NCBI RefSeq assembly: GCF_015353075.1
Contig: NZ_CP064187.1
Location: forward strand, 2,666,001-2,730,000
Length of the DNA: 64,000 nt
Origin: Rhizobium sp. 007
GTDB taxonomy: Bacteria > Pseudomonadota > Alphaproteobacteria > Rhizobiales > Rhizobiaceae
Direction of reading: 5' to 3'
Made by a program: the position numbers and the translations under genes
The notes under the pieces: generated by a model
Seen by the model: the letters and a program-made list of their open reading frames with translations, nothing else
Told to the model about the DNA's origin: nothing
The model's database searches: none
Part shown: piece by piece, positions 28,354 to 37,512 of the stretch
Layout of the letters: every line of letters starts with the position of its first letter
Numbering within the stretch: the stretch's first letter is position 1

Positions 28354-29361
28354 TTACGAAGGGCGCTGCTCAAGCGGGCGGCGCTTGGGTGCTTCGTTGG
28401 ACAGGAGCTTGCGCAGCGGCTTCTCGACCATCTCATAGGCCGCAATCCCGAGCAACGTTCCACCGCAAATGGCCGCAACGACGGCAAGGCCGCCCGGAAT
28501 TCCGAGAATTCCTGCAGCCTTGATGGCGACCGATACCGCAAACGTATGCCACAGGTAGATGGAAAAGGACGCATCGCCGAGATAGGTGAGCAGCGGCACG
28601 CGGCCGATGCTGCCGTCGGCCTCCAGCGAGACCATGCCGAACACCAGCGCCATCGCCAGCGGTCCGCATATGAATTCGTCGAACCCGGCACCCATCAGGT
28701 GAATCGCCGCAAAACCGCAGAGTGCGGCGCCGACGCAGCCAAGCCCGAGACTATTTCCGGCGGTCCAGCGCCGCAACCACAGCTCGGCAATGAAGACGCC
28801 GCCGAGGAACTCCAGGATGATCGGCCGCGTATAGGTGGCGAGCATCGGCGAAGACGGCTTCCACATCACGCCGACCACGACGAAGAAGCCGAACGCAACG
28901 GAGAGGAAAGGCAGCCGCCACTGGCGCGGCAAGAACAAGGCGCCGGCAAAAAGGACATAGAAGAACATCTCGAAATTGAGCGTCCAGCCCTGAACGAGGA
29001 TCGGCCAAATCTCGCCGGTGCTCGGCGAGTGCACAGGAACAAAGACGAACGAACCCAGGACGTGGCCTGCATCGAGCTGTAGGTTCGGAAACAATCCTGC
29101 CATCGCTCCGCCGATCATGATGACCGTCACCAGCCAGTATGAGGGTGCGATGCGGCGGATGCGGTCAACAAGGAAGCGATGCGGCGTCAGCGGCTTGCGG
29201 TCGCTAATCACCCACATGATGAAGCCGCTGATGACGAAGAAGACGTCGACGCCGGCAGCACCGATCGTGAAGTGCCCGCCACTTCTTTCAGCCGCATGGA
29301 AAACGACGACGGCCAGTGCCGCAAAGGCACGCAAATATTGGATCCCGTAAAGGGTCTTCAT
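28354..29361 (-). CDS. exoZ: ExoZ-like acyltransferase 3 (EPS acetyltransferase)
   Basis: A 335-residue integral-membrane acyltransferase-3 protein with about ten helices. It opens with YGIQYLRAFAALAVVVFHA, which carries the conserved His of the first helix. FFVISGFIMWVI and RFLVDRIRRIAPSYWLVT are family motifs. In S. meliloti ExoZ acetylates a succinoglycan sugar. It is last in the exoY-F-Q-Z series, the same order as in S. meliloti, which supports the name. Confidence 0.85.
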   Translation of the reverse strand: MKTLYGIQYLRAFAALAVVVFHAAERSGGHFTIGAAGVDVFFVISGFIMWVISDRKPLTPHRFLVDRIRRIAPSYWLVTVIMIGGAMAGLFPNLQLDAGHVLGSFVFVPVHSPSTGEIWPILVQGWTLNFEMFFYVLFAGALFLPRQWRLPFLSVAFGFFVVVGVMWKPSSPMLATYTRPIILEFLGGVFIAELWLRRWTAGNSLGLGCVGAALCGFAAIHLMGAGFDEFICGPLAMALVFGMVSLEADGSIGRVPLLTYLGDASFSIYLWHTFAVSVAIKAAGILGIPGGLAVVAAICGGTLLGIAAYEMVEKPLRKLLSNEAPKRRPLEQRPS

Positions 29362-29376
29362 GCATATCCCTCGTTG

Positions 29377-29393
29377 CGCCGCTTTTTGCGGCG
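29377..29393. repeat. Small hairpin between exoQ and exoZ
   Basis: CGCCGC-TTTTT-GCGGCG is a perfect 6-bp stem in the 44-bp exoQ-exoZ gap. No T-run follows on the minus strand, so it is more likely an mRNA-processing or attenuating structure than a terminator. Confidence 0.4.
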
Positions 29394-29405
29394 TACGTGC
29401 AAAAA

Positions 29406-30671
29406 TCAGGAACGAACAGGCTTAGCAGATTGGTAATGGTGCAGGCCGGCCATCGCCGAGCGCTGGCGCGCGCCGACAAGCTTGCCTGCGGAAAAATAAA
29501 GAAGAAAGGTACCGACGTTATAGGGCGTCAAAACGTCGATCTCAACGAACGAACGGATCAGAAGCAGCACGGTGATGCCGAAAAGGAAATAGGATTCATC
29601 ATTGCGCACGTCCTCGATCAGCCGGCGCAGATGCCCCCAGAGGGTCGCGATGATCGTAACAGCAAGGATGAGCACGCCGATCAGACCGAGTTCCACGGCC
29701 GTCTCGATGTAGGTATTATGAAAATGGAAACCGGCTCGCGAGGCGATGAAGAATTCCTTCCATAGCCGCTCAGGCTCTGCGAAGCCCTGAACCCAATAAG
29801 CCTGATAGCCGATGCCGATGGCCGGGTTCTGCGCCGCAGCCGCAATACCCTGTTGCCAGAGATAGGTGCGACCCGTCAGGGTCGAATCCTTGCCGAAGAT
29901 GCCCAAGACCGCGTCGACAGCGCCTAGATAGACGCCCGCCACCACCAGGATGACAGCCGCGACGCCGCCGCCGACCACCAGCAGCTTGCGTTGTTGCGGC
30001 GACAGCATGAGCACGACGCGAAACCCTATCAGCAGGGCAACGACCGCCGCCGTCGTGATGACCGAGGTGGCCGATTGCGAGGTAAGCAGGCAATAGGCCG
30101 CCATAAGGCCGACTATGCCCGACGCCATCATCCAGAAACGGCGCTCGCCGTAAATGAAGACGGCGGCAAAGGCGAAGATGATGCCCAGCGACGCATAAAA
30201 GCCGAGCTGGTTCTTCGATGCGAAGGCGCCAACGAAACTGTAAGTCCCGTCCAGCGCGTCATATTCGTAGTAGCCGAAGAGGATCGAGTAAAGCAGCACG
30301 ACCGCCGCGCCTGCCACGACCCCGAGCGTCAGCGTCCGGACATCAAGCACGCGCACGGCAATCAGCGCACAGACCACCTGCGTCAGATACTGGATGCTCG
30401 CCCTCAGCGACACGCTCGGCACGGCGGACCAGAAGACAGAGAGGAAGGCGAAACCGGCGAAGGCGAACAGCCAGATGAAGCGGCTGTAGCTGCCGAGCAC
30501 CTTGCGATAATTGACGGCGACGAGCGGCAGCCACAAGGCATAATAAAACAGGATCGCCACCTGCCCGAAGCGGATCGAGTAAGCAAAGCAGAAGAGAGAA
30601 AGCGCAACCGCCGGAATGGCGTAAAGCTCGTTCTCACCTGGCTTTATCAGCACCGATTTGGCGATCCGCAT
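29406..30671 (-). CDS. exoQ: ExoQ-like EPS polymerase (Wzy/O-antigen ligase family)
   Basis: A 421-residue polytopic inner-membrane protein with about 11-12 helices. A large periplasmic loop around residues 235-320 contains GRTYLWQQGIAAAAQNPAIG and HFHNTYIETAVELGL, the hallmarks of Wzy_C/O-antigen ligase proteins. It polymerises octasaccharide units into chains in the periplasm. The gap to exoF is 11 bases, so they are cotranscribed. Confidence 0.88.
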   Translation of the reverse strand: MRIAKSVLIKPGENELYAIPAVALSLFCFAYSIRFGQVAILFYYALWLPLVAVNYRKVLGSYSRFIWLFAFAGFAFLSVFWSAVPSVSLRASIQYLTQVVCALIAVRVLDVRTLTLGVVAGAAVVLLYSILFGYYEYDALDGTYSFVGAFASKNQLGFYASLGIIFAFAAVFIYGERRFWMMASGIVGLMAAYCLLTSQSATSVITTAAVVALLIGFRVVLMLSPQQRKLLVVGGGVAAVILVVAGVYLGAVDAVLGIFGKDSTLTGRTYLWQQGIAAAAQNPAIGIGYQAYWVQGFAEPERLWKEFFIASRAGFHFHNTYIETAVELGLIGVLILAVTIIATLWGHLRRLIEDVRNDESYFLFGITVLLLIRSFVEIDVLTPYNVGTFLLYFSAGKLVGARQRSAMAGLHHYQSAKPVRS

Positions 30672-30682
30672 GCGGGTCTCCG

Positions 30683-31948
30683 CTATCTCATCGCAACCCC
30701 GGCCGTGACCCTGATCAGGTCGCCCGGTTGCAATGTGCTATTTTCCGTGACCGGAACTTCCTTCGACTGGCCGTCAACCTCCCGCACGATGGAATAGCTG
30801 ATGCTGGCGGCATTCTGAGGGTCGAAACGAGCGGCGTCGTTCGATTGCGCCAATGCTTCCGACATCAGCGCATCGCTGGTGGCAATCTTCAGGTTGAGCG
30901 TGTCGAGTTCGGATTCGGTGTCCTGCAGTTCCTGCGACAGCTTGGCGTCCCAGTCGTTGCGCAGGGTGATCTCGTCCTGATTGGCCTGGCTGATGTCCTG
31001 CTTGGCCTTCAAGATGTTGGTATCAATATCGAGAAGGGTCGCCTCGGTATCGGCGGCGCGCTGTTCGGCGGCCATTTTTCGGGCGCTGAGCGCAAGGCCC
31101 TTCTCGGCCAGGTTTTCGACCTTGTCGCGGTCCTCCTTGGCAAGCTCGAGCTGGCGCGTCTGTGTCTCGGTCTTTTTGCCGAGAGATTCGATTTCGGCCT
31201 GCAACAGCGATTTCAGGTCGTCCAGCGCCTGAAGCTGCAGCGTGAGCCGCTTCTTGCGCGTGTTCATCAACGCCATTTCGCTGGCGAGCAGGGCTTTTGC
31301 CTCGGGCAGATCCTTGAGCTCCTGCGGCATTTCGATCGTGTCGCTCTTGGAGGTTTCCGCCTGCAGCCGCGCCTTGCGGGCAATGAGCCGGTTGCGCTCC
31401 GTCGTATAGACGACGGCGTCGCCCTTGGCGTTTATGAAATCGCGGGCAAAGCGCTGGCCGGCATCAGCCCGCCGCAGGCCGCCAGCGATGCTGACGGCCT
31501 TCACGACTGTCAGATTGGGTGCGAAGGGATACTCGCCGGGGTTTTCCACATCGCCGGTCAGAAAGACCGGCCGGAACTGGGCAAGTTCGACGGACGCCGA
31601 CGGCCGGTCCTTGAGGCCGAACTGCTTCTGAAGCGCGACGCCGATTTCCTGCGCGATTGCATCCGTCGTCTTTCCGGAGGCCGGGAGGTCGCCGACGAAC
31701 GGCAGTGAAAGACTGCCTGAGGGGCCGATCGTGTAATCGCCGCTCACCACTGACCAGTCGCGGATCGCGCCTTCCGCCGTTTGCCATTCGGCAACGCGGA
31801 TGCGCAGCTTGTCCATGGTGCCGAGCTGGTAGTCGGCAGCCCGGGCAAAGCCGGAGGACCCGATCAATATGCTAAGCCCCGCAACAAAAGCGAGGCCGTG
31901 CATAAAGGAATTTCCAAGCAGGTTGCGGCGCAACAGGATTTCTCTCAT
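30683..31948 (-). CDS. exoF: ExoF-type polysaccharide export protein
   Basis: A 421-residue Wza/OPX-family protein. It has a signal peptide (about residues 15-37, ARAAD), a polysaccharide-export domain (YQLGTMDKLRIRV to FLTGDVENPGEYPF) and a SLBB-like region. A long coiled coil spans about residues 180-340. Part of the S. meliloti literature also ties ExoF to first-sugar transfer with ExoY. GAGGAAG lies about 4 bases before the ATG. Second gene of the exoYFQZ unit. Confidence 0.92.
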   Translation of the reverse strand: MREILLRRNLLGNSFMHGLAFVAGLSILIGSSGFARAADYQLGTMDKLRIRVAEWQTAEGAIRDWSVVSGDYTIGPSGSLSLPFVGDLPASGKTTDAIAQEIGVALQKQFGLKDRPSASVELAQFRPVFLTGDVENPGEYPFAPNLTVVKAVSIAGGLRRADAGQRFARDFINAKGDAVVYTTERNRLIARKARLQAETSKSDTIEMPQELKDLPEAKALLASEMALMNTRKKRLTLQLQALDDLKSLLQAEIESLGKKTETQTRQLELAKEDRDKVENLAEKGLALSARKMAAEQRAADTEATLLDIDTNILKAKQDISQANQDEITLRNDWDAKLSQELQDTESELDTLNLKIATSDALMSEALAQSNDAARFDPQNAASISYSIVREVDGQSKEVPVTENSTLQPGDLIRVTAGVAMR

Positions 31949-32024
31949 TCAGTCTTCCTCGTAAATCGGCACGGCAAGCCAAAAGCAGTACCGTACGTTA
32001 CTTGGCGTATATGGAAGCGGTTTG

Positions 32025-32705
32025 TCAGTAGCTGCCACGCTGCATGCAGACGGCGGGGATCGTCTGTGCAATGATCTTCACATCGCGGATGAGCGACCAG
32101 TTTTCGACGTAGTGGGTGTCGAAAGCCACGCGGGCAGCATAGGACACGTCGTTGCGCCCGCTGATCTGCCAAAGTCCGGTAAGACCCGGACGCGCCTGTA
32201 GATAGTAGACGGCCGAAGACTCGTAGAGTTCCAGTTCATCAAGAACCACGGGCCGCGGCCCGACAACGCTCATTTCGCCGCGAAGGATGTTGATGAGCTG
32301 TGGCAGTTCATCAAGGCTGAGCTTGCGAAGCACGCTTCCGACCGTGGTGACCCGCGGATCGTCCTGCAGTTTTCGCGTTTCACGCCATTCTTCCATCGCC
32401 TTCGGATTGTTGCGCAGATGCTCCTGCAGGACCTTGTCGCCGTTGACGACCATGGTCCGGAACTTCAGGCAACGGAACTCCTGGCCGTTGTGGCCGATAC
32501 GGCGATGCCCATAGAAAGCCGGCCCCTTGTCGGAGAGCTTTACGAGCAGCATCACCATCAGAAAAATCGGGCTCAGGAAAAGGAGCCCGAGCGAGGCAGC
32601 CGTGATATCGAATGCCCGCTTCATGATCCCGCCAGTCGGCGGAAACACATTCGCATGAACCACGCCAAAAAATGGCGTACTGTCCGATCTCGTCGCAGAC
32701 TTCAT
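32025..32705 (-). CDS. exoY: ExoY galactosyl-phosphate transferase (EPS priming enzyme)
   Basis: A 226-residue polyprenyl-phosphate hexose-1-phosphate transferase. It has one N-terminal membrane region (about residues 28-55), then KRAFDITAASLGLLFLSP, FRCLKFRTM, KLSLDELPQLINILRGEMS and PGLTGLWQISGRND. These are all signature blocks of the family. It transfers Gal-1-P from UDP-Gal to undecaprenyl phosphate to start the repeat unit. The ATG follows GTGGAG. It is divergent from exoX across a 772-bp regulatory region. Confidence 0.95.
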   Translation of the reverse strand: MKSATRSDSTPFFGVVHANVFPPTGGIMKRAFDITAASLGLLFLSPIFLMVMLLVKLSDKGPAFYGHRRIGHNGQEFRCLKFRTMVVNGDKVLQEHLRNNPKAMEEWRETRKLQDDPRVTTVGSVLRKLSLDELPQLINILRGEMSVVGPRPVVLDELELYESSAVYYLQARPGLTGLWQISGRNDVSYAARVAFDTHYVENWSLIRDVKIIAQTIPAVCMQRGSY

Positions 32706-33477
32706 AGAGTTAACTCCACTTATGTTTGCCGTTTGGTCGGTAAGCCCAGGCCGCTAAGCTAGCGCTGACGAGTGAGGAGTGTATGGGTGGAATTTGTTTT
32801 TTTAAGCCACAATTTCATGGCGATTGTGTAACGGCCCGTTTCCGGCGTGTCTTTATCACATTTCTTTTTTTAAGGGTTCTCTAAATTTCATATGCAAAGC
32901 ATGCAATGTTTTTGAATAGACTCTGTGCGGCGCACTAAAGGTCTTCGTGTTTGCTTCGCGTCGCAAAAAGATTGAAGAATAGATCTTTCTACGCCTTTCG
33001 GGTGACATTTGACTAAGCACTACGGGCACTGCCGAGAGTAGGTCAACTATATTGTCTTATCGCGGAATTTATTGCATCGCACCATCGATTTTGCGCCGCA
33101 CACTCAAATCGGTTTAGATGAAAACTTTGTAATAAAAGTTGAACGCATTTGGCTTTCATGCGTTGGTTCGGTAGGCAAATGTGACGCAAAGTACCGCGTG
33201 CAATGACATAATTCGAACAACCTGAAGTAAATTCGACACATTTGCACCCCGAATCCTCGTCACGGCACTCCTTAACGAGGCTTGGTCGATTTTACCCAAA
33301 GCCGGAAGGAAACCTTAAACCGAATACTGTAGATAACGAGACGACGGATGAAAAAGAATGCTCTCGTTCGGTTGAAACAAGGGGCCTTCTAAAATATACA
33401 AAGTAAAGGGTCCTTAGGGAGGAAGCCCGAATTCAATGACTGTTCATTGAACGAACCTCCCCAAGGGAGGCACGGTT
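32706..33477. promoter_or_regulatory. exoY-exoX divergent regulatory region
   Basis: This is 772 bases without a full gene, visibly more AT-rich than the rest of the window, with T-runs near 32800 and 32872. In S. meliloti the exoX-exoY interval carries the main exo promoters and MucR-type control, so the same is inferred here. Notable contents are a perfect inverted repeat AACGCAT-(9)-ATGCGTT at 33142-33164, a 14-codon open frame with weak SD at 33348-33392 (MKKNALVRLKQGAF), and the exoX leader hairpins at 33412-33466. Confidence 0.65.
33412..33470 (+). promoter_or_regulatory. Nested hairpin in the exoX leader reaching its SD
   Basis: The outer arms CCTTAGGGAGG (33412-33422) and CCTCCCCAAGG (33456-33466) are complementary at 10 of 11 positions. 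Inside is a perfect repeat TTCAATGA-CTGT-TCATTGAA (33432-33451). The exoX SD, AAGGGAGG at 33463-33470, overlaps the outer arm by four bases, 8 bases from the ATG. It could gate exoX translation or act as a protein-binding palindrome. Confidence 0.6.
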
Positions 33478-33765
33478 ATGTATGCACCTCGCGTTTTCGT
33501 TAGCATGATCGGCGCTTTGGCCGTTTTTGCGGTTGCGACTTATTGGCTGAACGGCTCACTGGCAACGACACTGATAGACACGGTGATCTGTGCCGTTCTC
33601 CTGCAATTGGGCTATTTCGGCGGCGTCCTGTTCCTCGTGTGGAAGGAAGCAAAGGCGCGCAACACCCAGGGCACCACGGCGGTATCCCATACACCGGCCC
33701 GAAGCGACGACAAGGAGAAGATTCCGGTCTCGCCCTTCAATGGTTCCGAGCCTTTCAACCGTTGA
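33478..33765 (+). CDS. exoX: ExoX-like exopolysaccharide inhibitor
   Basis: A 95-residue small membrane protein with two hydrophobic helices (about residues 6-24 and 31-53) and a polar C-terminal tail. In S. meliloti ExoX (and PsiA in R. leguminosarum) lowers EPS production post-transcriptionally by acting on ExoY, and the exoX:exoY gene ratio sets output. Size, topology and divergent position from exoY support the name. The core VFAVATYWLNGS and LLQLGYFGGVLFLVW look family-like from memory. Confidence 0.82.
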   Translation: MYAPRVFVSMIGALAVFAVATYWLNGSLATTLIDTVICAVLLQLGYFGGVLFLVWKEAKARNTQGTTAVSHTPARSDDKEKIPVSPFNGSEPFNR

Positions 33766-33890
33766 AAGCAACGCTTGTTTGGCGACACGGATAGCGGCCA
33801 GCTGATCCCGTAATATCTTTTGAAGGCCTTTTGCATTGCCGCAGACGCGGCGACGTCCTAACTCTTGCGCGAGACAACGGAGGGTACGAC

Positions 33891-34901
33891 GTGGTTGAAA
33901 TGGCTAAGGCAAGCGTTTGCGTGATCATCGCCGCCAAGAACGCGGCCGATACGATCGGAATGGCTGTCGCTTCGGCTTTGCGGGAAAAACAGGTGGCTGA
34001 AGTCGTCGTCATCGACGACGGATCCGGCGATGGAACCGCCGGCGCTGCCAGAGCTGCCGATGACGGCAGCAATCGCCTGAATGTCGTTTCCTTCGAAAAG
34101 AACAGGGGCCCATCGGCCGCCCGCAATCACGCGATCGAAATCTCCACCGCCCCACTGATCAGCATACTCGATGCCGACGACTTCTTCTTTGAAGGCCGGT
34201 TCAGCCGGATGCTTGCGGACGACGACTGGGATTTCGTCGCCGACAATATCGCTTTCGTCGAGGCGGAGACCGTGACGCGTGCGCCCCAGCAACTCGATCA
34301 TTTCCTGGACCGTCCGCTGTTTCTCGACCTGGTGGCCTTCGTCGACGGCAATATTTCGAAGCGCGGCGTCCGGCGCGGCGAAATCGGCTTCCTGAAGCCG
34401 GTGATGCGGCGCGCGTTTCTTAACGCTCACAGACTGCGCTATCGCGAGGAGATGCGTCTTGGGGAGGACTATGACCTCTATGTCCGGGCCCTGGCCAACG
34501 GCGCGCGCTACAAAGTGATCCACAGCTGCGGCTACGGTGCTGTCGTGCGTGGCAACTCGTTGAGCGGCAGCCACCGGACGGAGGATCTCCGCAAGCTCTA
34601 CGAAGCCGACCAGGCGATCCTGGCGAACTGCAGCCTGACGCCGGAAGCCGCCGCCGCCGTGCGCCGCCACGAGAGCCATGCTCGCGGCAAATACGAACTT
34701 CGCCATTTCCTCGATATCAAGAAGCAGTCGGGCGCTGGTGCAGCCTTGCGCTACGCCCTCACCCATCCTTTCGCCGTTCCGGCGATTGCCGGCGGCATCT
34801 TCATGGACAAGACGGAACGTTTCCGCAGCCCCGGCGGCGTCGAGATCGCCACCAGAGGTGCTGGCGGCCTCAGATATCTGCTGCCGTCGTCAGCCGAATA
34901 G
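33891..34901 (+). CDS. exoU: ExoU-like glycosyltransferase (GT2)
   Basis: A 336-residue GT-A-fold family 2 enzyme. The nucleotide-binding start CVIIAAKNAADTI, the VVVIDDGSGDGTA block and the DxD-type ILDADD are present. The acceptor region with RLGEDYDLYVRALANG is also visible. In S. meliloti ExoU adds the sixth sugar, a beta-1,6 glucose. I favour the GTG at 33891 because GGAGGG ends 6 bases before it. The ATG at 33900 is the alternative. Convergent with exoW. Confidence 0.82.
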   Translation: MVEMAKASVCVIIAAKNAADTIGMAVASALREKQVAEVVVIDDGSGDGTAGAARAADDGSNRLNVVSFEKNRGPSAARNHAIEISTAPLISILDADDFFFEGRFSRMLADDDWDFVADNIAFVEAETVTRAPQQLDHFLDRPLFLDLVAFVDGNISKRGVRRGEIGFLKPVMRRAFLNAHRLRYREEMRLGEDYDLYVRALANGARYKVIHSCGYGAVVRGNSLSGSHRTEDLRKLYEADQAILANCSLTPEAAAAVRRHESHARGKYELRHFLDIKKQSGAGAALRYALTHPFAVPAIAGGIFMDKTERFRSPGGVEIATRGAGGLRYLLPSSAE

Positions 34902-34907
34902 GAAGCG

Positions 34908-35867
34908 CTACTTCGAAAGCTTGCCGCCGGCGATCTGAAGAGCACTCGCAAACAAGGCCGGATCACGCCACGCCCAGCGGGCCAGCATTTGGAAGTCCGG
35001 CAGGCGCCGCCGGCGCACCAGCCGCACCTGGCTCCAAAGCGCCTGCTTCCGCGCCCGGTTCTTGTAGGCCTTGATGGTCTCGATCTCCTGCGGACGCTTC
35101 GAAAAACGGCTTTCAAGCCGGTCGAGCGCCATCCAGGTGATGAACTGCTGCTTGAGAAACTGCGGTGAATCGTTGTCTACGCCGTGGAAGATGTTGATGC
35201 CCTCTCCGCGCAAGGCGCCCGCCTCCACGCAAAGGAGCACGCGCCGCGCCGCAAGCATGCAATCGCAAAAGAACAGCACGTCCTCCGCCGCCAGCCGCAG
35301 CGCAGCGTCGAAGCGGACCTTGTCGATCAGCGGCCGGCCGATGACCATGCACGACATGTGGAGAAAGGCCCAGTTCTTGAGCATCACGCCGGCAATGTCG
35401 GGAATCTCGAGCAACAGCGGGTGCTCGGAAAGGCGCACCGCCTTTTCACTGGCCTCTAGGTCGGCGATGCTGAAATGATAGTCGAATTCCTCACCTCCGT
35501 GGATCGACGCCCAATAGCAGTCGGCATCGAACGTCTGCAGCGCATCATGGGCATTCTGCAGATGTTTTGGCGTCCACAGGTCGTCTGAATCGAGGAAGGC
35601 TGCAAAGCGCGTTGCCGCCGGAACATTGTCGAGGCCTGTATTACGCGCCCCGCCCGGTCCCGCATTCGCCTGCTTCACAACCGCAATCCGCGATCGCTGG
35701 CCTTCGGCAAGTGGCTTCAGCTCGTCTTCGGCGGGATAAGGCGACTGGTCATCAACGACGATCACATCGAAGTCCTGAAAACTTTGGGCAAAGACCGAGG
35801 CCAGCGCGCGGCGCAGAATGCCGTCCTCGCGCTGATAAAAAGGGATGATGATCGTGAAGGTCGCCAT
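34908..35867 (-). CDS. exoW: ExoW-like glycosyltransferase (GT2)
   Basis: A 319-residue family 2 glycosyltransferase. TIIIPFYQREDGILRRAL, VIVVDDQSP, AFLDSDDLW (DxD) and LAAEDVLFFC are visible. In S. meliloti ExoW adds the seventh sugar, a beta-1,3 glucose, to the side chain. The start is the ATG at 35867, with AGGAG 6 bases upstream; in-frame starts further out lack a site. Six bases separate its stop from the exoU stop. exoV, its usual neighbour, is missing. Confidence 0.83.
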   Translation of the reverse strand: MATFTIIIPFYQREDGILRRALASVFAQSFQDFDVIVVDDQSPYPAEDELKPLAEGQRSRIAVVKQANAGPGGARNTGLDNVPAATRFAAFLDSDDLWTPKHLQNAHDALQTFDADCYWASIHGGEEFDYHFSIADLEASEKAVRLSEHPLLLEIPDIAGVMLKNWAFLHMSCMVIGRPLIDKVRFDAALRLAAEDVLFFCDCMLAARRVLLCVEAGALRGEGINIFHGVDNDSPQFLKQQFITWMALDRLESRFSKRPQEIETIKAYKNRARKQALWSQVRLVRRRRLPDFQMLARWAWRDPALFASALQIAGGKLSK

Positions 35868-36378
35868 TCTTTCTCCTGAAGAGTCCGGTGATGGGCACAT
35901 AGGGTCGAGACTGCACCCGAGCAAGTTGCTGCACTGCGAAATGATGTAGGTCATTCCGGCCGAAATTTGTCAAAGCCCACCAGCGCGTTGTCAAATAGCC
36001 ATGTGCCGAATAAACCCATTTGGGGAGCGACGCCACATTTCAGCCACATTCAGGCACCCGGCATCGCGTGAAAACCGATGGACTTCTTCACCAAACGACA
36101 AAACTTTTCCGTCGCGGCGGCTTTCATCGCCCCCCAATTTGAATTTATGATGACTTTCCGATATACATTGCCCCATCGGCGTTTCAGTTCCTTCTCTTAA
36201 AGCCAAGCCCGATAAGAGCCGTCGCTGAGCCGTCCGAATCAGCCGTCCCGAAACGGGATCGCCGATCATTTTTGCTGCAGTGCCATATTTTCTTCCGCAA
36301 AAACGCTCTAGCTTTTGGTCTGCGGGCTCGAGTCTGCTCTCGTTGAAACGGTCGCAAGGGGGGTGCGACCCAATAGGG
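35868..36378. promoter_or_regulatory. exoW-exoH divergent spacer
   Basis: About 510 bases with no convincing gene. It separates exoW from the rightward exoH operon, so it must contain both promoters. A direct repeat TTGTCAAA occurs at 35967-35974 and 35988-35995, 21 bases apart (two helical turns), about 100 bases upstream of the exoW start. The right half near exoH has a G-run at 36356-36363. Confidence 0.5.
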
Positions 36379-37509
36379 GTGACTGATAACGTGAACGTTG
36401 ACGCCAACGTATCCTCGCGGATCAACCTGATGCGCATCGTGCTCATTTCGGGCATCGTGTTCGTCCATATACCGTTTGACCCTGCCAATACGCCGTTCAA
36501 CGGAAACTACGGTTTCTTCGACTGGCTGCGGGTCTTCCTGAGCGAAGCGCTCTTCCGTGTCGGGGTTCCCTGCCTCAGCGCCATTTCCGGCTACCTGCTG
36601 TTTCGTGGCGGGACGGAGGGCTTCAACTATGTGAAAACCGTGTGCACGAAAGCGCAGACCGTTTTCCTGCCGTTTCTCATCTGGAACACGGCATTCTTCA
36701 TCGCCGCGCTTGCGATGCTGAGCGTCGGCATCGGTGACGGCTATGTCGTAAGCCCGTGGACCGCATCGGTGCGTGGCCTTCTCAGTCAGCTCTTTGCGGC
36801 CGAGGAATTTCCCACCAACATCCCGCTTTACTTCCTGCGCGACCTCTTCGTCTGCATCCTGCTTTCGCCGCTGCTCGCCTGGCTCATCCGGCGCATCCCC
36901 CTGCTGACATTGTCGACATTGTTGCTGCTCGCGCTCATTCCGGAAATGTCGCTCTATATCGTGATCAAGCGCTCGATCCTCTTCAGCTTCGCTTTCGGCA
37001 TCTATGCGAGCCTCTACAACATCGACATCAAGGCGCTCGACCGCTTTGCACCACTTGGCGTGGCGCTGCTGCTTGCCGCTTCGGCGCTGCTTGCAACCGC
37101 GATCTACATGACCGGCCCATCGATGCCGGACTGGGTGGAACTATGCCGAAATGCACTGGCAATCGGCGGGGCTGCCGGCTTCTGGATGCTCTCGGCACCG
37201 CTGATCAAGACCCCTCTCGGCCAGCGTCTTGCAAAGACCGGAAGCTTGAGCTTCTGGATCTTCTGCGCCCATTATCCGCTGCTCGTCCTATTCTTCATGA
37301 TTTGGGGAAAGACGGGCATCGGCTTCTATCCGCTCTTCTTCTGCGGCTCGCTTCTGGTGCTCTTTCCAGTGCTTGCGCTTTCCAACAGCTTTGTCCGCAG
37401 CAACGCACCGCGTCTCTACGCCGTTTTGACCGGCGGCCGGACCAAAAAGAGCTCTCAATCCGCTTCCCGCCGGGATGTCCCGGCAGAATTCGTTCCACAG
37501 CAAAGGTGA
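36379..37509 (+). CDS. exoH: ExoH-like succinyltransferase (acyltransferase 3)
   Basis: A 376-residue acyltransferase-3 membrane protein with about ten helices. The first is INLMRIVLISGIVFVHIP with the conserved His, followed by RVGVPCLSAISGYLLFRGG. ExoH adds succinyl groups to the EPS, needed in S. meliloti for cleavage by ExoK and for symbiosis. I chose the GTG at 36379 (VTDNVNVDANVSSRINLM) on family length. The SD is poor, and an ATG at 36430 is possible but would cut into helix 1. The stop lies 3 bases before exoK. Confidence 0.83.
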   Translation: MTDNVNVDANVSSRINLMRIVLISGIVFVHIPFDPANTPFNGNYGFFDWLRVFLSEALFRVGVPCLSAISGYLLFRGGTEGFNYVKTVCTKAQTVFLPFLIWNTAFFIAALAMLSVGIGDGYVVSPWTASVRGLLSQLFAAEEFPTNIPLYFLRDLFVCILLSPLLAWLIRRIPLLTLSTLLLLALIPEMSLYIVIKRSILFSFAFGIYASLYNIDIKALDRFAPLGVALLLAASALLATAIYMTGPSMPDWVELCRNALAIGGAAGFWMLSAPLIKTPLGQRLAKTGSLSFWIFCAHYPLLVLFFMIWGKTGIGFYPLFFCGSLLVLFPVLALSNSFVRSNAPRLYAVLTGGRTKKSSQSASRRDVPAEFVPQQR

Positions 37510-37512
37510 GAC

